Assembly (NCBI GenBank): GCA_024760905.1
Contig: CM045733.1
Span: 23,030,001-23,094,000, forward strand
Direction of reading: 5' to 3'
Length of the DNA: 64,000 nucleotides
Source of the DNA: Plotosus lineatus
Lineage: Eukaryota; Chordata; Actinopteri; Siluriformes; Plotosidae
The notes under the pieces were generated by a model that ran no database searches, was not told the origin of the DNA, and saw nothing but the letters and a program-made list of their open reading frames with translations. The translations under genes were made by a program, and so were the position numbers. Position 1 is the first letter of the stretch, and every line of letters starts with the position of its first letter. Below are positions 55,680 through 64,000 of the stretch, one piece after another.

Positions 55680-56170
55680 CTGGGCCAGCCTAATGCTCCC
55701 ATGGTGGCCCAGTCTCCTCAAAGGCAGACACGGACTGATAGGGATTCTGGTCCTCGTCAGCCACCGACCAGGCCGGGTTACTTCTATGAGCATGGGTTTC
55801 GGTGACTTCCGGTGGTACCCCCCCCCCCCCGGCCTGGCGCCGCCAGCAGCTATTGCCACCAGACCAGATAATCCCTCTTCTTCTGATGGATTTTCAGTCC
55901 TCTGCCTTTCTTAGAACTTCTTGCATACAACACACTGTTCATTGGTTGCCTTCTGTAACAAAGTTCCCAGATCCACCTGGCTGCCGTCATCAACTGTGGT
56001 ATTGCTCCTGGATGACAGCTGCCGCCGACTTATCCAATTTGCGTTGTGGGTCTGGAATCCTCTTGAAGCAGCCCGCAGTTGTTGTAGCAAAAAATTCCAG
56101 GTTCCACGGTGGGTTGCTAACCATCCTTAGCTTATTTGCCTGGTCCCTTATTTGAGGCCAACAGACCTCT
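55680..56170. other. GC-rich island of unknown nature
   Basis: Markedly richer in G and C than its surroundings, with a run of 13 C at 55818-55830 and CpG-containing GGCGCCGCCAGC. Long open frames cross it on the plus strand (55802-56155) and others overlap, but I recognise no domain. It could be a retroelement fragment or a CpG island. Confidence 0.35.
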
Positions 56171-56224
56171 GTTGTAAGCTGGTATATAATCGTACATTTT
56201 ATGGTGAATTAGCTGGGTGGATAT

Positions 56225-56489
56225 ATTATTAATATTATTATTGTGGATGCTTATATAGCACAATTTCATACATGCGTATGCTCAATGCGCATGAGACCCC
56301 AGCACTCCCTGCACCCATCACCACTGTACAGCACCAGTTGTTGCATTGTTCAATCCTTTTGATGCTGAGTGCCAAGCAGGAAGCAACAACTCCCAAATTT
56401 TAACGTCTCATGGTATGACGCTGCCGGATTCGAACTCCGACCTTCCGGAGGATAAAGCGGAAGCTCTACCAACTGAACTAAATCTCCAG
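56225..56489 (-). repeat. tRNA-derived SINE of a further family (SINE-E)
   Basis: Read on the minus strand, the head has a good A box (TAGTTCAGTTGGTAGAGC) and B box (GAGTTCGAATCCGGC), both at 56420-56489. The body is about 180 bp. The 3' end GTGCTATATAAGCATCC plus AAT repeats resembles the tail common in DeuSINE/AmnSINE-like families. Only one copy is present here. Confidence 0.7.
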
Positions 56490-57054
56490 TATATAGGAAG
56501 TTTCTTCCTCCAAAGTTTTCATTTTCTTACGTTATACTATAATGAAGTTTAAAACTTTAATTTCTGGGGGAAATAAAAAAGCATATACAGTATATCAGCA
56601 TGGGGAAAAACTGTTCAACACTGTAGGTTAATAATGGCTATGGTATGTTTTAACACCATTAATATGCATACCTGTGCATAATATGCTCATGACTTGTTAA
56701 AAAAAAGTGTGTCTGTGTGTGTGCGTGTGTGTGTGTGGGTGTGCAGAAATAAGCACTTGGTGCAAGTTGGCCAACTGACAGTATCTAAAGCTACCATACA
56801 GAGTCAAAAACTCTTGTAGCAATGAGAGATATGGGAGGTTTGCTTCTCCTAATGGCACTGAGGCTGTTTGTAGAGGGAAATTTATAGACTGTAATAGTGA
56901 TGTGTTAACTTATACTCACTCAGTGTTGTTTAGTGATATTGTTTTATGCTCAATTTATCATATTAAAACAGACACATCCACCTCCTTGAACTCTCAGTTG
57001 CTTGTACATTTCAGATACACAAAATATCTCACCTAATCATCCTCCAACCGGAAT
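56490..57054. other. Unannotated stretch with short (GT)n
   Basis: Imperfect GT repeat at 56707-56745. Nothing else supported. Confidence 0.4.
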
Positions 57055-57055
57055 T

Positions 57056-57308
57056 CTATCTTCTTTTCCTTTCGACTGTTTCCCTTTATCAGGATCGCCA
57101 CAATGAATGATTCGCATGCTTGATTTGGCTTAGGTTTTTACGTTGGATGCCCTTCCTGACACAGCCCTTTAGCAAGGGACAGAAACAACCTGACGGTTTT
57201 GCAGCTACTCTTTACGAAAGTCAGTAATGTTTCTTTTACATGAACCTCTCACCATAGACAGTGAGAGATCTGGCCCGCCTTTGATAACCAAGTTAGCTGC
57301 ATTGCGAA
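57056..57308 (-). repeat. SINE-R, 5'-truncated
   Basis: Minus strand: RTE-like tail with CTTCTTTTCCTTTCGAC, body, truncated after GTTAGCTGCATTGCG, so it lacks the head. Confidence 0.85.
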
Positions 57309-57413
57309 GAGTGTGGGGTGGGGGGGTGGGGGGTGGAACGACACTAGCTCTGAAAATCCAAGTCTGTGAATTATTTGTATAGGAACAGTACAATAGATTT
57401 AGGCACATGTAGG

Positions 57414-58124
57414 TGTAACCCATGTAAATACATGGTTACTAATTTTATTGGAGAAAGCCCCTAATTTCCAACGCTCCCTGAAAGCACTATAGTTTCCTAG
57501 TCCCCTTGAACGCATCATAGGCACGTGCTGCGTGCGCCTGGCTGAGCACAGCAGAGCGTGCAGCAGAGTGCTGAGGAGCAGGACGCATACAGAGCCCTCG
57601 AAAAGCGACACAAAGCCTTGTATGTGTTTTGTTCTCTCTGAATCAAACCGGGTGGAGAGTGTTTGTTTTCTTGGAAACTCCGACTGGATTTTTAGTGGAT
57701 CTGGATCTGATCTTGAAGCTGGTTTCGGACACGGATGGCGAGCCAAATCCAGTGAGAACTCTTGGCGGATCCAGAAGCAGTGTGGCCAACTGTTCTCTGG
57801 ATGCGAGAGTAGATCTACAGACCCAACCACTTCAAATCACAGGATCCCAGATAAGAACAAATAAAAACACCTTTATCCCAAACGGATCACAATCCTGGAA
57901 AAGACTCCCGAATTCACACAAATCGAACCTTAGAGACTAAGCCTATTTTATTTTTATTTTTATTTTGTAAAGAGTGTTCTACAACATTGTTTGCACTGTT
58001 TCTTGTGATATTGTTAATTGTAATAAATCTGCCGGCTGTTCAACTTTAAATCTCCACAATTCATTTTACTCCTCTAGAACCTAGTATAAAATCTAGCACA
58101 GCTATATCAAGCTGGTGTTACATA
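57414..58124 (+). mobile_element. Possible solo LTR
   Basis: TGTAAC at 57414 and GTTACA at 58124 would be matching TG...CA ends. Inside is a moderately GC-rich first half and an AATAAA at 58021-58026 about 100 bp before the right end, as in an LTR. No flanking duplication or internal proteins were found. Alternatively it is an unrelated retrotransposed transcript. Confidence 0.4.
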
Positions 58125-59664
58125 AAGAAATACTGAAGAGTAAGGATTCCTTATATTTATTAATCAATCCTTTCCTCAGGGACAGTACTGTATACATTAA
58201 TAAATTAATAAGGTCATTATTTGGTTTGATGACCTTCTGCTTTTAGAAATACTTTATTTTCGGGTACCGTTTGCACAGTATTAGATAGTAATTAGTTGGA
58301 AGTTTTACTGAGCATCTTGTAGAACCAGCCAGAGTTCTCCTGGAGATTTTACAATTGCTTCTGTATTTGCGTGTAAAACCCAACCATTCTCCTTTTGTCT
58401 GAGAAATTTGGTACAAAATGCTGCTTTCTTTACTGACAGTTTGATATTACAATATACTTCTGAAAGTGCAATGATGAAAGAACATCTTTCTGACTCTAAC
58501 ACAATAAATATTTTGCTGCTTAAATACGTTTGCATTTTGGGTATGTAAACTTTTATGAAACACATCACACAATGAAATACTGACATCCCAGATCTGAATC
58601 TGCACTATGCTTACAAAATAATACAGCTAAACCTGCAGGCTGCTGAAAGATAATACACACTATGTCAACGATGTATATATAAAAGAGTCCATGGTCCTCC
58701 CTTTGGCAAGGTTTAGTCAGTGACACAGTGTTTGCCAATGCTATTTCAACACTCTCCCCTCAGCTGAGACGCATAGAAAATCGAACACTGTTGATGTTAT
58801 TCCTTATTTCCAGGCTGGTTCTGAAAGTACAAATTGCTATAAAACGCTTATTAGTCAGATTTTGTAGTTTATAATCTCAGCAGTTACTCCACGGGAAGCT
58901 CTCTTGGGTTACAGTGGCAATAAAATGTGCCCCAAAACCACTATAATCACTTATATATTTAAGGTTGGGATTGTAAATCTGATGTAGGGTTAGATCCCTA
59001 TTATACAAACCAGAGGGACTGGATGTAAAGAAAAAACTCCCTGAGACAACAAAGGTAGTAAAACTTTAGAAGAATGGTGGGTGTACACTGGGACACAATC
59101 TCCACAATTAAAGTGTGCAGCTCGATGACTTATGGGCACGCTTGGAGCATTATTAGGGTATAACAAGGAGGCAGGGTTCATCTAGCAAAGAAGCTGGGAA
59201 TCGTGTTTCCAGGTTAATGAAGAGCCTCTACAATTTATACATTGTGCCACTATCAGCGTGACTGTCAGAAATCCCTCTCAAATCATGGACATTGTGCTGC
59301 AGTGTACATCCAGGTAAAGAAGACTATACTTGGTGACACCAATTAGTGTGTATGGAAATCATATAAATCCTTCTCCAAAAAATTAATAAGTTCTTTGGAA
59401 TATACTACAAGCATAAGGAAAAACAAACCAAAACAAGACTTTTATGGTCTAATGGACCGACTGCTCCTGACCATTAGGCCTCTACCAATGGAGCCAGAAC
59501 TTGGTCCACATTGCTAACAACATGTCAATTTTGTTTCCAGTGGGGGTTGAAGTCTGCCAAGGGTGGACAATTCTGTTCATAATTTTATGGACAGAATTTC
59601 TAGGCACAGCTAAGACTTTGAGAAGTTCTGGTTTTGTGACCATATGATCTCTCATCTGGAGATG
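58125..59664. other. Unannotated stretch of 1.5 kb
   Basis: No confident repeat. At 59482-59655 the minus strand reads MVTKPELLKVLAVPRNSVHK then IMNRIV, which looks like a helix-turn-helix, but the frame is short and its origin unknown. Confidence 0.4.
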
Positions 59665-60009
59665 CTGGGACCGGCAGCACAGTGATGTAGGTTCACTGCA
59701 AGAAGGCCTGGGTTTGATTCCCCGCCTGGGCATTTCTGTGTTTGCATGTTTTTCCTGTGCTTGTTTGGGTTTCCTCCGGGTTCTTCGGTTTACTCACACT
59801 GTCCAAAAACATGCACAGTAGGCTAATTGGCTGTTCCAAATCGGCTATAGGTATGACTGTGAATGTTTGTGTGAGTGTTGGCCTTGCAATGGCCTGATGA
59901 GCTGTCCAGAGTGTACCCAGCCTTTGCCCGGAGTCAACTGAGATGGGTGCCAGCCTCCCAGTGACCCTAATTAGTATTAAGAGGTTCAGAAAATAATGAG
60001 TGAATGAAT
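59665..60009 (+). repeat. V-type SINE with the same L2-like tail as SINE-L
   Basis: Head (CCGGCAGCACAGTG), core (TGTTTGCATGTTTTTCC, GGGTTTCCTCCGGG), then GGCCTGATGAGCTGTCC and CCCTAATTAGTATTAAGAGG, followed by AATGAATG. Confidence 0.85.
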
Positions 60010-60770
60010 GAAAGCTGGGACCTCCAGCTCTCACTGGTTCACAGCCGAAAAGGGGTGGAATGCACAATATAGGTCTGGAATGAAGTCCTGCTCCAAGTGG
60101 AGGAGTTTAAATATCTCGGAGTCTTTTTCATGAGTGAGGGAAGGATGGATTGGGAGCGCGACAGGCGGATCGGTACAGTCTCTGCTGTAAAACGGAGCTT
60201 GTACAAGTCTGTCATGGTGATGAAGATGGAGCTGAGCTGGAAGGTAAAGCTCTCAATTTACCACTTGATTTATGTTCCAATCCTCAAGTATCGTAAGTGG
60301 CCGGTGGCATAGCGGTTAGGGTGCTGCACTCATGATCAGGAGATTGTGTGTTCAAATCCCAGTTAGACCCCCCACTGTGCTAAGACCCCTGGGCAAGGTC
60401 TTAACCACAAGTGTGCCTCTGTTCACCCAGCAGAGTAAAATATACTGGGAAGGTGACCTGGGATGGACTAGTGTCCTATCCAGGAGGAGTTGAACTCCTA
60501 GTCACTTCACACTATGGAAATTGGGGATAAGCACTGGCGTGATGAGCCACAATGGCTCGTGTGTAAACTTTTATCTTTAGCTCGACTATGGTCATGAGCT
60601 TTGAATAGTGGTCGAAAGAACAGGATCAGAGATAAAGGTGGCTGAAATGAGTTTCCTTTGCAGGGTCGCCCCATTATTTGAGAAGCACTGGGCTAGAGGG
60701 ACATCTGGACCTCACTGCTTTAGGCTGCTACCCCTGCAACCCAACCTCGGATGCAATCCCAAGAATTATT
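60010..60770 (+). pseudogene. L2/Nimb-like LINE fragment split by SINE-D
   Basis: Plus-strand frames give VEEFKYLGVFFMSEGRMDWE, SAVKRSLYKSVM and KLSIYHLIYVPIL up to 60291. After the SINE they give LDYGHEL and VVERTGSEIKVAEMSFLCRV. The 3' end (CTTTAGGCTGCTACCCC) matches that of the LINE at 22456-24050, so both belong to one family. The part between FLCRV and the 3' end is shortened. Confidence 0.78.
60292..60580 (+). repeat. SINE-D nested in LINE
   Basis: Head GGCATAGCGGTTAGGG, body (AAGACCCCTGGGCAAGG), end GTAAACTTTTATCTTTAG. Flanked by CTCAAGTAT (60283-60291) and CTCGACTAT (60581-60589), an imperfect duplication. It shows the natural 3' end of SINE-D. Confidence 0.85.
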
Positions 60771-61003
60771 TAATGGGTTTAACACCAATCAGAAATTAAA
60801 CAATCTCTTGGATGAAGAATAATGTCCATGATCTTTATCCAATGAACCAACTATATTACTGTGCTCATGTCGTGTATTTATTTAAGTGAAATAATTGTAA
60901 AGTTTGGGTTACAGACAGATTCTAAAGGGGTGTTTCGCCCATTAGCATCAACTTTGGTCCTGGAGGAAATAAATAAATAAGTTTCCCCATGACATCAGGC
61001 ATA

Positions 61004-61088
61004 GAGGACAGAGTGAGATGGAGGTGGATGATTTGCTGTGGCGACCCCTGAAGGGAACAGCCGAAAGGAAACGAAAAAGAAGAAGAAG
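61004..61088 (+). repeat. 85-bp RTE 3' end with perfect 10-bp duplication
   Basis: Only the last 85 bp of the RTE LINE (GGACAGAGTGAGATGG to AAGAAGAAG) are present, between ATCAGGCATA at 60994-61003 and 61089-61098. It is an extreme 5' truncation. Confidence 0.9.
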
Positions 61089-61303
61089 ATCAGGCATAAA
61101 TAAAGTGTAAACATAACATGGATTTCATATGCATGCTTTTATGACCATTCAGAGATAAGAGTGCCATGTTATCAGTTCCGGTGATTACTGTTATTGCCAA
61201 CATAATAAAGTGGCAGAATGGTCCCTCATCCTGTCACATGTTCATTTTTGCAAAGTAAGTGTTCATTATTTTAATTATGACTAAAAAATTGGTTGCTTAT
61301 TTA

Positions 61304-61625
61304 AGGCCAGCATGGTGGCATAGTGGTTAGTAGTGGATTATACGTCTGCAACACATTAGGGTTTGAATCCTGGGTTTGGTGATGGCATTCATGTGTGGAG
61401 TCTGTATTCAGTGCTTGTGTGGGTATCCTCAGGGTTTTTTATCCCACAGTCCAAAGACATGCTCATGAAGTTAATGGGCTGTTCCTAATTGCCCGTAGGT
61501 GTGAGGTTGAGTGTGAATGATTGTGTGTATGTTGGCATGGCAATGGATTGGTGAGCTGTTTAGGGTGCGACCCACCTTTGTCCAGTGTCAGATGAGATAT
61601 GTGTTTGGCATATTAATGAATGAAA
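61304..61625 (+). repeat. V-type SINE
   Basis: Head GCATGGTGGCATAGTGG, core (CCCACAGTCCAAAGACATG) and a worn L2-like tail ending in AATGAATGAAAG. Confidence 0.8.
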
Positions 61626-62497
61626 GTTTGATTAAATGAGTAATAGATTGATTAAACCATTGCCCTCAATCTCCTGGAAAATGCTCATGGCACCAAACAA
61701 ATAAAGGATGAGACATGCTGAACATGAAAATAGAAAATGTGAATTTACAAAAGACAAAAAAAAAAGCTTTATATATAGCTGATTAAAATCTAGCTATCAC
61801 TATAATAACTGTCATGGTAAAAGACATCATTATAACACTACTGGTCACTGTATTTTGGATATAAAGAAAAAAGTCACATGATCATTACAGGAATCCAGAC
61901 ATACCAGGATATACAGTAAATGTCTTTTTACTCAAGTTCTGCAAAAATCTTGTATAATTCAGAAATATTTGCAAATGTCTTGGCAGCATATTTGATATAA
62001 GCATAAGCATATAAGAGAGCCCCAGGTGCATTGGTGGTTCTCCAAATTTCAGAAATAGCTACTACTGACAACCATTTTATCCACTTTATCATTACTAAAC
62101 AGCCAGATGTGAACTGAAGGGCCTCCTTGGAACCTTTTCTCATACTGTCTGGTTTTTATCCAAAAAGCATGAAGCTGTGTTTATTTGGCCAATGAGTTTG
62201 CTGGTTGTTTAGTGCACCTTAAGTCATCAGAGCTCTGTTCATCATCAACACTCAATAGCTGGTTTGGACATCTATAAAACAATCACTGCCGGGGACTTCT
62301 TGCTGCCAACAGCATTTCTCCCATCCTACAGCACCAAAAGATAATCAACCTGTCACCAACTTTCTTTATTCAATTATATGCCTTTCACTGCATTTTCAGG
62401 AAAGTTATTGAAGAGTTCCTACACTTTAAAACTAACAATAGTTTTATTTATTTTTGGTGAAACATTTTATATGTAAAAATACTGAGCAAATTTTAAA
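61626..62497. other. Unannotated stretch
   Basis: No supported feature. Confidence 0.4.
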
Positions 62498-62850
62498 GGG
62501 GTCGGCACAGTGGTTAGAACATTCACATCACTGTAAGAAAGTCCCAGATTCACTTCCTGGGCTCAGGGCTTTTCTCTGTGAAGTTTGCATGTTCTCGATA
62601 TGCTTGCTGTTTCCAGCAGGTACTCAGAGTTCCTCCCACAGTCTGAAAATATGCACAGTAGGCTGATTTTGTGATTCCGAATTGCCCCTCGGTGTGACTA
62701 TGAAAAGGTTGCTTGTGTGTTTGATTGCAATGGCCTTAGCAAGGTGTATTCTGCCTTCGCCTGGAGTCGGCTAAGATAGGTACCAGTCTCCCGTGACCGT
62801 TATAAGGATTAAGTTGCTTAGAAAATAAATGAATGAATGAATGCATGAAT
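62498..62850 (+). repeat. V-type SINE with L2-like tail
   Basis: Worn head, core (CTCCCACAGTCTGAAAATATG), then GGAGTCGGCTAAGATAGG and GGATTAAGTTGC with AATG repeats. Confidence 0.8.
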
Positions 62851-63550
62851 TTTAAAGTGGTAAAATAAATTTTACTACACCCTAAAAACTAAGTAAATGT
62901 AAGTAGAACACTTTTCTCAAAAAACTTCGATAGAAATGTGATAATGTACAGATAATTTCAAAACATAAATTGTGTTTCAAATGGTAATGTTTTTGGATGC
63001 AATATACTAAAATACAATACATTTCAGTCAAATTTGACAGCTAGGGATTTATGCATTCATATTGAAATGTTGAACTCAAACAATGACGTTGACAATGTAC
63101 ATGGATTTTAGTTATGCTATCAATCAGTCATGCTTGTTTTGGCAAAAAAAGCTCAAATTTTGGATTAAAGTAATTGTTATAAGTTGACAGATATGTTGTT
63201 TATGTCTGTGGGAGTAAAATTATTGTCTTATCTCACTATTTCCTTTGTTGCTGTTTACATCTGCTTAATGGTAGTGTTTCAATTAATATTTTATTACACG
63301 GTTGTAGTTAATTGTATATGTCTGCCTTCAGGCCTGGCACTACATATAAGATCAATATTTGAGGTGGTGGGGAGCATGTGACTAGATGGCTCATTGGCGA
63401 ATGTGATGGTCTCCTCAATGTGCAGTCATGTGTAATATATTTAATTTTCATTGCCTTTCCTTGTGTGCCCATAATACAAGTTTGTGTTGTCATAGAGATA
63501 ACTGATCAGATTGTTTCTCACTTTCTGGAATATATGACAACTGACATAAG
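62851..63550. other. Unannotated stretch
   Basis: No supported feature. Confidence 0.4.
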
Positions 63551-63868
63551 GCAGTGGTGGTCTAGTGGTTAGAGTGCAGGATTGCTGATCCTAAGGTTGG
63601 GGGTTCAAGTCTCCATAAGGTTGTCACTGCCCCCCCAGTGCAGCTAACTGGGTTATCAGTTTATCAGGTTATCAGTCCAAAGACGTGCACAGTAGGCTAA
63701 TTGGCCGTTCTAAATTGCCCGTAGGTTCGCATCGTGCAGAAGGCAATGGCAAACCACTGCACTAATCCTGCCAAGAAAACCTCCATGAAGATGATAACCA
63801 GGGCGTTATCCTTCATGGCGGGTTGCCAATGGTCGTCCTACGACTCAGGCACTAGATAGATAGATAGA
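63551..63868 (+). repeat. Chimeric SINE: SINE-R/L head, V-type core, BovB-like tail
   Basis: 63551-63655 is the tRNA-like head and the start of the SINE-R/L body (GCAGTGGTGGTCTAGTGG, GCAGCTAACTGGGTTATC). From 63673 it becomes the V-type core (GTCCAAAGACGTGCACAG, AATTGCCCGTAGG). From about 63737 it has a third tail (AGAAGGCAATGGCAAACCAC, GCCAAGAAAACC) that resembles BovB/RTE SINE tails as I remember them, ending in GATA repeats (63855-63870). Confidence 0.75.
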
Positions 63869-64000
63869 TGTGTAATTCATTAGTTTACATAGTTAATTGA
63901 CACTTTGCTTTTTTGACGATGGCCAAAAGCTGCAAAGGTCAGTGAGTTAAGTTGTTTTTTAAAGGGAGACGACACTTGCAATAATTTTCAAAAGTACATC

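Noticed and set aside
57205..57830. Minus-strand frames of 72 and 143 residues considered as exons
   Set aside because: One lies in a truncated SINE-R, the other crosses the possible solo LTR; neither resembles a known protein.
59482..59733. Minus-strand frame with helix-turn-helix-like VPRNSVHKIMN
   Set aside because: Suggestive of a transposase DNA-binding region, but too short and without element ends or other domains to annotate.

Overview
This window looks like vertebrate, almost certainly teleost, nuclear DNA. It is AT-rich and intron-scale, with no operons, and about half of it is recognisable transposable elements of types common in fish: Tc1/mariner, Tigger/pogo, hAT, RTE-type, CR1/Rex1-like and L2-like LINEs, and several tRNA-derived SINE families. 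Microsatellites of CA, TA, ATCT and ATT are frequent. The species cannot be named from sequence alone.

Only one host protein-coding gene is supported: a single-exon achaete-scute-type bHLH gene on the minus strand (7634-8170), best matched to ascl4. It sits in about 1.8 kb without recognisable repeats. All other substantial reading frames are decayed transposon proteins or shadows of repeats.

Layout: 0.7-6.4 kb is a pile of SINEs, a decayed hAT (3300-4277) and a Tc1 element (4746-6301) inserted into a microsatellite. 6.8-13.1 kb holds ascl4 and three copies of a Tigger-like MITE. 13.7-22 kb holds SINEs, an RTE LINE with a 20-bp target-site duplication, a Tigger-like element and a hAT containing a SINE. 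22.4-24.2 kb is a LINE that has lost its reverse transcriptase. 25.2-25.8 kb is a hAT with a perfect 8-bp duplication. 27-30.2 kb is one LINE inserted in another. 30.3-33.2 kb is MITE, SINE, Tigger and a probable solo LTR. 34.5-35.5 kb is a promoter-like tandem duplication and a CA-rich minisatellite. 36.6-38.3 kb is a second Tc1-like element interrupted by a hAT. 39-42.06 kb is a nearly full-length RTE LINE with a SINE in its target site. 43-43.8 kb is another Tigger-like element. 46.6-49.1 kb is a cluster of composite SINEs in opposite orientations. 50-64 kb has further MITE, LINE, SINE and solo LTR remains between unannotated stretches.

The most notable pattern is modularity of the SINEs. 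One tRNA-like head (starting near GCAGTGGTGG) is joined in some copies to an RTE-derived tail and in others to an L2-like tail. The RTE-derived body is itself a fusion of a segment matching the 5' region and a segment matching the 3' end of the RTE LINE present at 39003-42059, which parallels the ruminant Bov-tA design. Two composite SINEs 0.7 kb apart share the same 5' partner and the same diagnostic head variants but carry different tails, which points to tail exchange. I found no convincing new host system beyond this; names of repeat families rest on remembered family features, not on a database search.
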